Positions 19,272 to 30,135 of a DNA stretch of 64,000 nt are shown one piece after another. The position numbers were made by a program, and so were the translations under genes. The notes under the pieces were generated by a model. The model had not been told where the DNA came from and made no database searches. It saw only the letters and a program-made list of their open reading frames with translations. Positions within the stretch are counted from its first letter, which is position 1. The number at the start of each line of letters is the position of its first letter. Source of the stretch: Ruegeria intermedia (lineage in GTDB: Bacteria; Pseudomonadota; Alphaproteobacteria; Rhodobacterales; Rhodobacteraceae); contig NZ_FQVK01000001.1 of the NCBI RefSeq assembly GCF_900129345.1, positions 273,393-337,392 of the forward strand. Reading direction: 5' to 3'.

Positions 19272-20123
19272 ATGAACGTCCAGACATCCGAATCCGGTTA
19301 CCACTACAACGTGATGCGGCGCGCGATCGATCTGATCGACCAGGGCGGCGAGTCCCTGTCGCTGGAAGAACTGGCCCGCCAGATGGACATGAGCCCCGCG
19401 CATTTCCAGCGCCTGTTCTCGCGCTGGACGGGCGTGTCGCCGAAACGCTACCAGCAATACCTGACGCTGGGCCATGCCAAGGCGCTGCTGCGCGAGCGGT
19501 TCACCACGCTGGAGACCGCGCACAGCGTCGGCCTGTCCGGCAGCGGCCGCCTGCACGACCTGTTCCTGAAATGGGAGGCGATGAGCCCCGGCGAATACGC
19601 CCGCAAGGGCGCCGGGCTGACCATCTATTGGGGCTGGTTCGAAAGCCCCTTTGGCCCGGCGCTGGTGATGGGGACGGCCAAGGGCATCTGCGGCATGGCC
19701 TTTGCCGCCGAGACCGGCGAAGAGGCCGCGATGCAGGACATGCTGTCACGCTGGCCCCTGGCCGACTATGTCGAGGATCCGATGCGCCTGCGCCCGTGGG
19801 TCCTGTCGGCCTTCGGCGCGGCCAGCGACCGGCTTGAGCCTACGCCGCTGTACCTGATCGGCTCACCCTTGCAGATCAAGGTGTGGGAGGCGCTGATGCA
19901 GATCCCCTCGGGCCAAGTGACGACCTATTCCCAGATCGCGCAGGCCGTGGGCACGCCGCAGGCGGTGCGGGCGGTGGGCACGGCGGTGGGCCGCAACCCG
20001 GTCAGCTGGCTGATCCCCTGCCACCGTGCGCTGCGCAAATCGGGGGGGCTGGGCGGCTATCACTGGGGGTTGCCCGTCAAACGCGCCATGCTGGCCTATG
20101 AGGCGGCGCAGGCCGATGCCTGA
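19272..20123 (+). CDS. AraC-type HTH fused to methylated-DNA-[protein]-cysteine methyltransferase
   Basis: A 283-residue Ada-like protein lacking the N-terminal zinc phosphotriester-repair domain. Residues ~10-105 are an AraC HTH (LSLEELARQMDMSPAHFQRLFSRWTGVSPKRYQQYL, FTTLETAHSVGLSGSGRLHDLF). The C-terminal ~160 residues are the O6-methylguanine transferase, with IPSGQVTTYSQIAQAVG and the active-site IPCHRALRKSGGLGGY. It repairs O6-alkylguanine and may regulate genes. ATG with AAGGTG six bases upstream; an alternative GTG lies 9 bases earlier. Confidence 0.93.
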   Translation: MNVQTSESGYHYNVMRRAIDLIDQGGESLSLEELARQMDMSPAHFQRLFSRWTGVSPKRYQQYLTLGHAKALLRERFTTLETAHSVGLSGSGRLHDLFLKWEAMSPGEYARKGAGLTIYWGWFESPFGPALVMGTAKGICGMAFAAETGEEAAMQDMLSRWPLADYVEDPMRLRPWVLSAFGAASDRLEPTPLYLIGSPLQIKVWEALMQIPSGQVTTYSQIAQAVGTPQAVRAVGTAVGRNPVSWLIPCHRALRKSGGLGGYHWGLPVKRAMLAYEAAQADA

Positions 20124-20300
20124 TTGACTTGGGGTTCCGCGCCTGCCACAAGGCGAGCAGGTTCGGGTCTCCTGCCGCTCGCGGCCCTTTGGCTTTGGTG
20201 AAACCCGGTTCAAACCACATCTGTTGCCCTTTCCCGGCGCGCGGATGGCAAGGCGAGCCCCGTCCAATACGCGCGCCCGTTTTTGGAAACGAGGCAAGAC

Positions 20301-20735
20301 ATGACACAGATCCGAAACATCGCCCCCGTGGGTGAGCTGAAAGTGCAGGCCAAACGCCTGCGCGAGAAACTGCGTGGTGCCGGCGTGGCCCTGAGCCATG
20401 CGCAATCGCTTGAGATGATCGCCCATCAGCATGGCGCGCGCGACTGGAACACGTTGCACGCGATGGCCGGAAACCGGCTGCACCTGAAGGTCGGAGACCG
20501 CGTGCAGGGCACCTATCTGGGCCAGCCCTTCACCGGGGAAATCCGCGGCCTGACGGTGTTGGGCGACGGCGCGCAGCGGCGGATCACGCTGCAGTTCGAC
20601 TCCCCGGTCGACGTGGTGACCTTTGACAGCTTCTCGGCCTTTCGCCAGCGCGTCAGCGGTCAGATCGGCTGGGACGGGCGTTCGGCCCGACACACGTCGA
20701 ACGGCGAACCGCAGCTGGTGGTGCGCCCGGCCTGA
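20301..20735 (+). CDS. Glyoxalase-superfamily-related protein
   Basis: A 144-residue protein of the 'glyoxalase superfamily protein' type. The N-terminal segment VQAKRLREKLRGAGVALSHAQSLEMIAHQHGARDWNTLHAM is characteristic of that family; the C-terminal half (LKVGDRVQGTYLGQPFTGEIRGL ... ITLQFDSPVDVV) looks like a small beta barrel. Function unknown. GAGG upstream of ATG. The 177-base gap before it holds no gene I can see. Confidence 0.78.
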   Translation: MTQIRNIAPVGELKVQAKRLREKLRGAGVALSHAQSLEMIAHQHGARDWNTLHAMAGNRLHLKVGDRVQGTYLGQPFTGEIRGLTVLGDGAQRRITLQFDSPVDVVTFDSFSAFRQRVSGQIGWDGRSARHTSNGEPQLVVRPA

Positions 20736-20742
20736 CGCAAAT

Positions 20743-20772
20743 GGGGCAAGGCGCCGGACCGCGCCTTGCCCC
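20743..20772. terminator. Strong hairpin between convergent genes
   Basis: A perfect 12-base stem GGGGCAAGGCGC / GCGCCTTGCCCC with loop CGGACC. It is followed by GCATTTTG on the plus strand and ATTTGCG on the minus strand, so it probably terminates both the glyoxalase-like gene and the aldehyde dehydrogenase gene. Confidence 0.8.
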
Positions 20773-20798
20773 GCATTTTGTGCGTTCCCGTGCGGGGG

Positions 20799-22238
20799 TT
20801 ATTCCGGGGTCCAGCCGCTGATGGCTTTGACCTCCAAAAAGTCCTCGAGCCCCCAGACACCGCCTTCGCGCCCGTTCCCGGACTGTTTCATGCCGCCAAA
20901 GGGTGAACCGGCAGCGCGCGACTGGCCGTTCATCTCGACCATGCCCGAGCGCAGTTTGCGCGCCATGCGATTGGCGCGGGCGCCGTCCTGCGTCTGGACA
21001 TAGTTGGTCAGGCCATAGGGCGTGTCATTGGCGATCTCGATGGCCTCTTCCTCGGTGTCGAAGGGGATCATCGTCAGGACCGGGCCAAAGATTTCCTCGC
21101 GGGCGATGGTCATCTGGTTGTTGGCGTCGGCAAAGACCGTCGGCTTGACGAAATAGCCCTTGTTGAAGCCCTCGGGGCGGCCGGTGCCGCCGGCGACCAG
21201 GCGTGCACCTTCGTCGATGCCTTTCTGGATCAGGGCCTGGATCTTGGTCCATTGCAACTCGTTCACGACGGGGCCGATATGGCGGCCTTCCTGCATCGCC
21301 GGCCCCACGGTGACCTTGCCCGCCACCTCGGCCGCGGTTTCCACCGCCTGGTCATAGATCGGGCGCTGCACCAGCATCCGGCTGGGCGCGTTGCAGCTCT
21401 GGCCGGTGTTGTTCATCATGTGCAGCACGCCGCGCTTGACCGCCTTGTCATCGGCATCGGCAAAGATCACGTTGGCGCCCTTGCCGCCCAGTTCCAGATG
21501 CACCTTCTTCAGCGTGTCGGCGGCGTTCTTGGAGATCGCCGTGCCCGCGCGGGTCGAGCCGGTGAAGCTGACCATGTCGACGTCGGGGTGGCCCGAAAGC
21601 TGAGTGCCCACGCCGGCCCCGTCCCCGTTCACAAGGTTGAAGACACCGGCGGGGAAGCCCGCCTCGTGCATCATCTCGGCAAAGATCATCGCGTTCAGCG
21701 GGCTTTGCTCGGACGGTTTCAGAACCATGGTGCAGCCCGCGATCGCCGCCGCGCCCACCTTGAGCGTGATCTGGTTCATCGGCCAGTTCCACGGGGTGAT
21801 CAGCGCGGCGACGCCGACCGCCTCATAGATGATCCGGTCATTGGGGGCATGGTCGCCCAGGGGGCGTTCGAACTGGAAATCCTTGGCCGCACGCACGAAA
21901 TTCTTCAGATGCCAGATCCCGGCGCCCACCTGCTGGGTGCGCGACATGTCGATCGGCGCGCCCATCTCCATCGACATCGCCTGCGCGAGGTCTTCGGCGC
22001 GGGTGGGGTAGATCTCGATCAGCTTTTCCACCAGCGCGATGCGCTCTTCGACCGGGGTGGCCATCCAGCCCGGCAGCGCCGCCTTGGCCGCCGCCACGGC
22101 CGCGTCGGTATCGGCCTGACCGCCCAGTGAGATCACCGTGCAGGGCTCCTCGGTCGAGGGGTCGATCACATGGAAATCATTGGCTTGGCTGGGGGCGACC
22201 CACTGGCCGTTGATGTAAAAATCGCGTTTCTCGATCAT
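20799..22238 (-). CDS. NAD(P)-dependent aldehyde dehydrogenase
   Basis: A 479-residue ALDH-superfamily enzyme oxidising an aldehyde to its acid. Blocks: ITPWNWPMNQITLKVGAA, the cofactor motif FTGSTRAGTAI, the general base in LELGGKGANV, the nucleophile in NTGQSCNAPSRML, and EEIFGPVLTMIPF. The C-terminal NGQSRAAGSPFGGMKQSGNGREGG fits. Substrate not determinable from sequence; aliphatic aldehydes are plausible. ATG with AGAGGAC upstream. The 217-base divergent gap to the peroxiredoxin gene is AT-richer and probably holds both promoters. Confidence 0.92.
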   Translation of the reverse strand: MIEKRDFYINGQWVAPSQANDFHVIDPSTEEPCTVISLGGQADTDAAVAAAKAALPGWMATPVEERIALVEKLIEIYPTRAEDLAQAMSMEMGAPIDMSRTQQVGAGIWHLKNFVRAAKDFQFERPLGDHAPNDRIIYEAVGVAALITPWNWPMNQITLKVGAAAIAGCTMVLKPSEQSPLNAMIFAEMMHEAGFPAGVFNLVNGDGAGVGTQLSGHPDVDMVSFTGSTRAGTAISKNAADTLKKVHLELGGKGANVIFADADDKAVKRGVLHMMNNTGQSCNAPSRMLVQRPIYDQAVETAAEVAGKVTVGPAMQEGRHIGPVVNELQWTKIQALIQKGIDEGARLVAGGTGRPEGFNKGYFVKPTVFADANNQMTIAREEIFGPVLTMIPFDTEEEAIEIANDTPYGLTNYVQTQDGARANRMARKLRSGMVEMNGQSRAAGSPFGGMKQSGNGREGGVWGLEDFLEVKAISGWTPE

Positions 22239-22455
22239 GGCGTGTCCTCTTGATCCGCATTCATTCGACCGCGCGGTCGGTTTTCCCGGGCACTCTGTCA
22301 CTGCGGCCCCCTTGGAGCAAGGCAATTCTGGAAATTTGATCAAATTATTGATCGCAGGTTTTTTGCCCCTGTGCCACATCAATGGTTTAACCTGAGGGCA
22401 AAGTGATTAGGTTTGCACCAACCGACTCGGGTTTTCACAGGAAAGGAGATGCATC

Positions 22456-23106
22456 ATGGGTTTGCGCATCAACGATACCGTCCCCAATTTCACCGCTGAA
22501 ACGGACCAGGGCACCATCCAGTTCCACGACTGGATCGGCGACAGCTGGGCGATCCTGTTCTCGCACCCGAAGGATTTCACGCCGGTCTGCACCACCGAGT
22601 TTTCGGCGGTGGCGCAACTGGCCGATGAATGGGCCAAGCGCAACACGAAGGTGATCGGTCTGTCCGTGGACGGGGTCGAGGACCACAAGAAGTGGAAGAA
22701 GGACATCGAGGCCTATGGGAAGGCCAACCCCGGCTTCCCGATCATTGCCGATGAAGGGCTGGAAGTCTCGAAGGCATTCGACATGCTGCCTGCCGACGCA
22801 TTCCTGCCCGACGGCCGCACCGCTGCCGACAGCGCGACCGTTCGCGCCGTGTTCATCATCGGACCGGACAAGAAGCTGAAGCTGTCGATGATCTACCCGA
22901 TGACGGTGGGCCGCAACTTTGCCGAGGTCCTGCGCGCGCTGGACGGGTTGCAGATGAGCGCCAAGGGTGTGGCCACCCCCGCCAACTGGGTACCGGGCGA
23001 AGACGTGATCATCCCGCCCACGGTTTCCAACGAAGACGCGAAGGAGAAGTTCGGCGAGTTCGAGACGATCTTCCCCTATCTGCGCAAGACCAAGGCGCCG
23101 GCCTGA
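22456..23106 (+). CDS. 1-Cys peroxiredoxin (Prx6 type)
   Basis: A 216-residue AhpC/TSA-superfamily enzyme reducing peroxides. The peroxidatic cysteine is in HPKDFTPVCTTEF near residue 46, followed by LSVDGVEDHKKWKKDIE and a long Prx6 C-terminal domain (PANWVPGEDVIIPPTVSNEDAKEKF). No AhpC-type resolving Cys is present. ATG with AAAGGAG upstream. Two hairpins and a family repeat follow. Confidence 0.95.
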   Translation: MGLRINDTVPNFTAETDQGTIQFHDWIGDSWAILFSHPKDFTPVCTTEFSAVAQLADEWAKRNTKVIGLSVDGVEDHKKWKKDIEAYGKANPGFPIIADEGLEVSKAFDMLPADAFLPDGRTAADSATVRAVFIIGPDKKLKLSMIYPMTVGRNFAEVLRALDGLQMSAKGVATPANWVPGEDVIIPPTVSNEDAKEKFGEFETIFPYLRKTKAPA

Positions 23107-23119
23107 CGGCGACCGGGTC

Positions 23120-23187
23120 GGGGGCTGTCTGCCCCCATCGCGCCCCAAGGGGCGCGATTCCCCCGAGGATATTTTCAGCCAGATGAA
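23120..23187. repeat. Double hairpin plus CCCCCGAGGATATTTTC intergenic repeat (copy 1)
   Basis: Two adjoining perfect stems, GGGGGC/GCCCCC (23120-23136) and ATCGCGCCCC/GGGGCGCGAT (23137-23158), are followed by CCCCCGAGGATATTTTCAG and an A/G-rich tail. A second copy of the motif lies near 59930. The repeat supplies the stop codon of the convergent GT25 gene. It may act as a terminator for the peroxiredoxin transcript. Confidence 0.65.
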
Positions 23188-23906
23188 GCGGGCGCGCGCT
23201 GCGGATGCAGGTGCAGTTGCGCGCGATAGGCGGCGCGCTTGAATTCGCGGGTCAGTTTGTCGGTCAGGGGCGGTTTCGTCTGGATCGTCGAGCCTCCGAG
23301 TTCACCGGCCACTTCCTGGTTGCCGCTGCCCAAGAGGGAATGGACGGGTTGGCCCGTGATCCAGTGCATCTGCAGAAACGTGTCCACCGGGCGGTCGATC
23401 TGGTCGGTGGCGGCCAGCAGACGTTCCGCCGCCTTCCGCCCCACCACCTGACAGCAGCATTGCAGCCCGATGACCTTGGGCAGGATCAGGCGCAAGCCGT
23501 CGCGCTCGGCCAAGGTTTGGGCGGCGGTTTCGCGCTGCTTGACCGGGATGCGGATATAATGGTCAGGGGTCGCGATCGGGCGTAGCAGATCCAGCGCCGC
23601 TGATATCCGGCCGGGATCGACGCGCAGGTCATCCTCGGCGGTGATCGCCAGATCGATCCCCTCGTCGACCATCTTGCGCCAGATCCGGCGGTGGCTTTCG
23701 AAGACGCCGATTTCGGCCGGGCGCAGGGCGAAGGGGTAGCGCGGGCGATGCAGGTTGCCCGGGTGCAGTGTGACCCCGGCAATCTGCGCCGGATCGCGCC
23801 CGTCCACCGCTTCGATCAGTTCGGCATTGGGCAACTCGGCGCAGAGTTTCTCGGCATTCGGGCGGCGCGCGGTGCTGGAGGACATATGGATGATGAAGGA
23901 TCGCAT
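23175..23906 (-). CDS. Glycosyltransferase family 25 (LPS-type) protein
   Basis: A 243-residue GT25-like protein, a class that adds galactose to lipooligosaccharide. Features: the N-terminal SFIIHMSSSTARRPNAEKLCAELP, EAVDGRDPAQIAG, the family block LRPAEIGVFESHRRIWRKMVDEGIDLAITAEDDLRVDP with the D-x-D-like EDD, and VVGRKAAERLLAAT. The start at 23906 is chosen by alignment of the family N-terminus; ATG 23918 is an alternative. Acts at the cytoplasmic membrane. Confidence 0.82.
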   Translation of the reverse strand: MRSFIIHMSSSTARRPNAEKLCAELPNAELIEAVDGRDPAQIAGVTLHPGNLHRPRYPFALRPAEIGVFESHRRIWRKMVDEGIDLAITAEDDLRVDPGRISAALDLLRPIATPDHYIRIPVKQRETAAQTLAERDGLRLILPKVIGLQCCCQVVGRKAAERLLAATDQIDRPVDTFLQMHWITGQPVHSLLGSGNQEVAGELGGSTIQTKPPLTDKLTREFKRAAYRAQLHLHPQRAPASSG

Positions 23907-23956
23907 GATGCCGTGCATAGAGCAGGGCTGCGACCCGGGAAAGGCCCCGGGAGAAC

Positions 23957-23986
23957 AAAAAAGACCCCGGCCGGAACCGGGGTCTT
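23957..23986 (-). terminator. Rho-independent terminator of pnp
   Basis: A ten-base perfect stem AAGACCCCGG / CCGGGGTCTT followed on the minus strand by TTTTTTG, 25 bases past the pnp stop. Confidence 0.95.
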
Positions 23987-24010
23987 GGATTTCGCAAAGG
24001 GCAGGGCGGG

Positions 24011-26161
<2,151 letters not shown>

Positions 26162-26445
26162 TTGCGTATCCTAGAAGGGAGCTCTCCCAGGCCCATCCCG
26201 GGTCTCCCGTTTGCGTGGCGGCCCCATTGCCGCCGACCCCATTCATCCTTGTTTCGAGTGCCGGGGTCAGGGCACAACGTCTCAGATGCTGCGCGCATAC
26301 AATAGAATGCGCGGGATTGAAAGAGAAACCGAACGGCCCTGGCCCGCACGGGCAAGTGGGGGCATGGACGCACCGGGGGCGCGGCGCTAAGGTGACGGAG
26401 GAGGCATTCCGTTGTCTCCGGTTCGACCCCGGCGGAGGTACAGGT

Positions 26446-27192
26446 ATGCGAGTCGGACGAGTGTTGGCCCCGTTGGCGGCCTTGCTGATGGCGGCGCAGG
26501 CGACCTTGGCCGGACCCGCGCCGCTGAACTGGTCCGACCTGCGCGACCCCGCGGTGCAGCAGTTCGAGGACCCCTATCGCGACCTCAGCCCCGAACAGTT
26601 CGACGATCTGCTGTTCGCCGTGCGCCTGCGCGGGCGCCTGCAACAGGATCGCGGCACCGCCGAGGAGCGTCGGAAATGGCAGGCCCTGCTGGATGAAACC
26701 GAGGACGCCCTGGCCGCCGACGGCATCGATGTGGACTGGTTGCTGGATCAGCGCGAAGCGGTCACCGAGCGCCGCCGTCGTGCTGCCACGCAGGGCAATC
26801 CGGCGTATGACGGTCAAATCGTGACCTTGGTGGGTTTCGCCATCCCCGCGCCGCCGGAGGCCGACGGGCGCGCGGTGGCCTATCTGGTGCCCGAGCGCGG
26901 CATGTGCAGCCACATGCCGCCGCCGCCACCGAACCAGATGATCCGGGTTCGGCTATCCAATGACTGGGCACCCACCTTAAATCACGAGCCAGTCCGCCTG
27001 ACGGGCCGGCTTGTTATCGATCCGTCCGAACAGCAGATGGTCGTCGTGGACGGGCTTATGCCGATGCGCGCCACCTTCCGTCTTGATGTGACGGGGGCCG
27101 AGCCGTTGGCGCAGACGGCGCCGTCGACCGCGGATGCCGCCGAACGGATGCGCGCCGGTGCCCGGCGCAAGACCGGCGGGGCCTCGGACTGA
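26446..27192 (+). CDS. Exported DUF3299 protein
   Basis: A 248-residue exported protein with signal peptide MRVGRVLAPLAALLMAAQATLA. The C-terminal ~110 residues are DUF3299: YDGQIVTLVGFAIPAP, YLVPERGMCSHMPPPPPNQMIRV and RLTGRLVIDPSEQQMVVVDGLMPMRA. The family's conserved Cys-His (CSHMPPPPPNQ) suggests metal or cofactor binding; it is often next to ABC-type exporters, none of which is here. GGAGG eight bases before ATG fixes the start. The 284-base gap to pnp shows no further gene. Confidence 0.85.
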   Translation: MRVGRVLAPLAALLMAAQATLAGPAPLNWSDLRDPAVQQFEDPYRDLSPEQFDDLLFAVRLRGRLQQDRGTAEERRKWQALLDETEDALAADGIDVDWLLDQREAVTERRRRAATQGNPAYDGQIVTLVGFAIPAPPEADGRAVAYLVPERGMCSHMPPPPPNQMIRVRLSNDWAPTLNHEPVRLTGRLVIDPSEQQMVVVDGLMPMRATFRLDVTGAEPLAQTAPSTADAAERMRAGARRKTGGASD

Positions 27193-27419
27193 TCCTGCCT
27201 TTTGTGGGCGGGCGCTGAAAGCTTCTGCCCATAGCCGGCACCGCGCCGAAGCCGCTCTCCGGCTTGACCGGCGTTCAAGTCATGCGGCCGACGACGCCAT
27301 CGGCGAAGGCGCAACCCGACACGCTGGCGCGCCGTCGCGCCGCGCAGCGCCAGGCCCAATCGCGCGGAAGTACGCCCGCCGTCTGACCGGCGTTCTTCCG
27401 GGCCACATGCCTGTGACAG

Positions 27420-28330
27420 TCAGCGGCGCCGCGGTCCTGCCACACATTTGCCGGTTTCCGCGCCGATGAAACGCGAGTGGCCCGGAGACCCGCCGGGCAT
27501 CGCTACGCCTTCACCCAGCATGAAACGGACGCTGTGCCCGCCGTTCGGTCCGGCAGGAAACCGGGGGATCGGCTTGACGATCTTGAAATACCCCTCCGAA
27601 GTCTGGGTGATCGCCCCGTTGCGGGCGAGTTGCAGCAAACCCGCCTGTTGCGGAAGAACCCTGTACCCTTCGGCATCGCGGTTCGACACGACATCCTCGG
27701 GTGCAACCTCGAGGATCCCGCCGGGAGAGCACCTGAGCAGAAGCCTCTCCAGCTTTAACTCAAGCCCTTTCGCCGGACCTTCGGCGGGTTCCGCCAATTC
27801 GGTGACCCCGTCCTCGGTTGCGATGAACTGTCGGTTGCCCTTGAGGATCGTCAGGCTTCCGCCGGATTGGCTTCCCCGTTTCGATCCCGAGATGTTTCCG
27901 GACGGAAGACCGATTTCGCCGAGCCTGTAGCTTCCCACAACATGGTTCGCGCTGCGCTTGAGCTTTGAGGCGACCAAGCCTTTGGCAACGACCGCCTCGT
28001 CGCCGAAGGCTCGGCTTTCTGCGCGTCCGGTGCGATCTGCCTGACGACTGCCGCGATCTTTTCCGGGGTGACGATGTCAAGCCGATTGGCGCGTTGCCGT
28101 GCCGTCGTCATCTGGTTGCGAATTGCCAGAGCTTCACGGGCAAGCTTTCCATTCGGAGCAAGACTGAACAGTTGCGGAATCGTGTGTTCGATGAACTGGT
28201 CTGGATTGTCGCGTATCTGCGTCATGGTTCGTGGCGAAAGCTGAACATCCGCTGTCGGCGCTTCCGCCGTTTACATCCATGCAATGTTTACCGCGACCAA
28301 AACCGCGACGGGCTTCCAAAGTTGTGCCAT
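27420..28330 (-). pseudogene. Degenerate exported-protein gene (stop plus frameshift)
   Basis: Three segments together read as one former gene on the minus strand. It starts with a signal-peptide-like MAQLWKPVAVLVAVNIAWM from ATG 28330, which is cut by TAA at 28271-28273. The same frame continues TAEAPTADVQLSPRTMTQIRDNPDQFIEH (broken here only for display) to about residue 100, then loses coherence. A -1 frame change near 28013-28018 (CAGAAAGCC) leads into SRAFGDEAVVAKGLVAS and ~185 further coherent residues ending CVAGPRRR. I do not recognise the family. Translation could in theory restart at ATG 28225, but the second lesion remains. It lies between the rpsO terminator and the DUF3299 gene. 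Confidence 0.6.
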
Positions 28331-28486
28331 CTGGATGAATCTCGCTCGTCTGAAAATACCCTCATTGGGTGGCCCGGGCCTAGAAGGGCCAACCCCTGGA
28401 GGAGTGATCCAAGCAGCTTTGCGGAAGGGATTCAGCGACTTCGCGGCAAGTCTCAAATGCCCTGATGGTCCGGCGACTGCGGGTAT

Positions 28487-28513
28487 GAAAAACGCCCGCC
28501 AAATGGCGGGCGT
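28487..28513 (-). terminator. Rho-independent terminator of rpsO
   Basis: Perfect stem ACGCCCGCC / GGCGGGCGT with loop ATTT, followed on the minus strand by TTTTTC, 30 bases past the rpsO stop. It separates rpsO from pnp transcriptionally. From 28331 to 28486 I see no other feature. Confidence 0.95.
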
Positions 28514-28542
28514 CTGGAGCTGGAAAGCGGGGTGTTCCGGGC

Positions 28543-28812
28543 TTAGCGGCGGATGCCCAGCTTTTTGATCAGGTCCTGGTAGCGCGCTTCTTCCTTGCCC
28601 TTCAGGTAGTCCAGCAGCTTGCGGCGCTGGGCGACCATCTTCAGCAGACCACGGCGGCCGTGGTTGTCTTTCTTGTGGGTCTTGAAGTGCTCGGTCAGGG
28701 TGTTGATCCGCGAGGTCAGGATGGCAACCTGGACTTCCGGCGAACCGGTGTCGCCGTCCTTGGTTGCGAATTCTTTCATGACGCGTGCTTTTTCTTCGGC
28801 AGTGATCGACAT
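28543..28812 (-). CDS. rpsO: 30S ribosomal protein S15
   Basis: An 89-residue primary 16S rRNA-binding protein, exactly the usual length. Blocks: [49 protein letters not shown] and the C-terminal [17 protein letters not shown] precedes ATG. Confidence 0.99.
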   Translation of the reverse strand: MSITAEEKARVMKEFATKDGDTGSPEVQVAILTSRINTLTEHFKTHKKDNHGRRGLLKMVAQRRKLLDYLKGKEEARYQDLIKKLGIRR

Positions 28813-28955
28813 CGGGGTCTCCTTTACAGGTTAGAGTTGATGGCGCAGGCCGGGATGTCGTCCAGCGCAGGCCCATGGAGAGAACCGCACCGATTCCGAT
28901 GCGGATGGGCGCGTATAGGCGCATTTGGCGCGAATGGCAAAGGGTTTCTGGTCCG

Positions 28956-30041
28956 TCAGCCGGTTGCCGCGGACTGGGGCCCCGACAGGGTGGAAACCAG
29001 CTCGATATCGTCCAGCGTCAGCCCCTCGGCACCGAGCAGCTGTGCCACCAACTGCCCATTGACCAGCACCTGCGTCATGTCGGGGTCGTCGGCATTCTGT
29101 TCGATCGAGATCTCGGGTGCCTCGGGCTGGTCCCAGGACACCAGCAGCTTGTCCTGTCCGTGGGCAAAATCCGTGACGGTCACTTCCGGCCCGGCGGGGG
29201 CGCCGTCCAAAAGGAACGTGTCGTCGCCCGCGCCGCCGGTGGCGATATCGCCCAGGCCGGCCAGGATGGTGTCGTCTCCGGCCCCTCCGTTCAGAAAATC
29301 GGTGGACGGCGTGTCTTCGCCATCGGACCCGTCCACCGTGTCGTCCCCGTCGCCGCCGAACAAAGCGTCCGCGCCCGCGCCGCCGGCCAGGCGGTCATCG
29401 CCGGCGCCGCCCTGCAGCGAATCCTCGCCCGCGTCACCGGCCAAGATGTCGTTGCCCTGCCCGCCATACAGCTCGTCCTCGTTGGAGCCGCCGGTCAGCC
29501 TGTCGTCGCCGTGATGGCCAAAAAGCGCGTCGTCTCCGGTGCCGCCATCCAGACTGTCTGCGTCATCCTGCCCGTGCAGGGTGTCGTCGCCCGCTCCGCC
29601 GGTCAGCTTGTCTGTGCCCTGATCGCCGAACAGAACGTCATTCCCGTCGCCGCCTACCACGGTATCGTCGCCGCCATATCCGTTGATCTGATCGTTTCCT
29701 GCGCCGCCGGCCAGAACATCGTCGCCTTCCGCCCCGGCAATGACCAGGTTGCCTTCATAATCGGACAGAACGGTGCCGGCCGAGGGTGTCTTTTCCGCAT
29801 CCGGCGCGCTGTCCTCGGGGGCGATTTCGTCCGTCGCGGTTGTGGTGTCGGGTTCGACAAGGTTGCCCTCGCTGGGCATGTCGTCGGTCTCGAGCAGGTT
29901 GCCTTGGGACACGTCGGCGGTCTCTTCGTCCTCGATCACGTCGGTGTCTGTCTCGTCCTCTTCCGAGGGCAAGAGGACATCGCTCATGGCATAGGCGGCG
30001 CCGCCGATGGCGGCCAGCCCAAGCAGGCCGAACAGGAACAT
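28956..30041 (-). CDS. Membrane-anchored RTX calcium-binding protein
   Basis: A 361-residue protein. The N-terminus MFLFGLLGLAAIGGAAYAM is a single hydrophobic segment that looks like a membrane anchor rather than a cleaved signal. Residues ~25-95 are acidic, Thr/Glu/Asp-rich linker with two QGNLLETDD/EGNLVEPD-like repeats. Residues ~100-270 hold about a dozen RTX nonapeptides (GGxGxDxLx: GGAGNDQIN, GGDGNDVLF, GGAGDDTLH, GGQGNDILA and others) forming a Ca2+-bound beta roll. The C-terminal ~85 residues (VTDFAHGQDKLLV, TQVLVNGQLVAQL) are the usual post-repeat domain. There is no type I secretion transporter nearby. Function unknown. Confidence 0.88.
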   Translation of the reverse strand: MFLFGLLGLAAIGGAAYAMSDVLLPSEEDETDTDVIEDEETADVSQGNLLETDDMPSEGNLVEPDTTTATDEIAPEDSAPDAEKTPSAGTVLSDYEGNLVIAGAEGDDVLAGGAGNDQINGYGGDDTVVGGDGNDVLFGDQGTDKLTGGAGDDTLHGQDDADSLDGGTGDDALFGHHGDDRLTGGSNEDELYGGQGNDILAGDAGEDSLQGGAGDDRLAGGAGADALFGGDGDDTVDGSDGEDTPSTDFLNGGAGDDTILAGLGDIATGGAGDDTFLLDGAPAGPEVTVTDFAHGQDKLLVSWDQPEAPEISIEQNADDPDMTQVLVNGQLVAQLLGAEGLTLDDIELVSTLSGPQSAATG

Positions 30042-30135
30042 GAAACCCTCCGGGCAGATATTGCTCCGAGTGTGAAATATCCCACCCGATCAGGGCGTTG
30101 GTCAAGGGCTACTTGATTCTGTGGTTAACCGCTCG

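Noticed and set aside
20124..20300. tRNA-like GGTTCAAACC sequence near 20209
   Set aside because: The flanks do not fold into acceptor, D and anticodon arms in either direction.
27264..27393. Direct repeat TGACCGGCGTTC (two copies ~118 bases apart)
   Set aside because: Only 12 bases, high GC, no associated mobile gene; probably chance.
28284..28568. 94-codon plus-strand frame over the rpsO terminator
   Set aside because: It crosses the terminator and the end of rpsO antisense and has no ribosome site or family.
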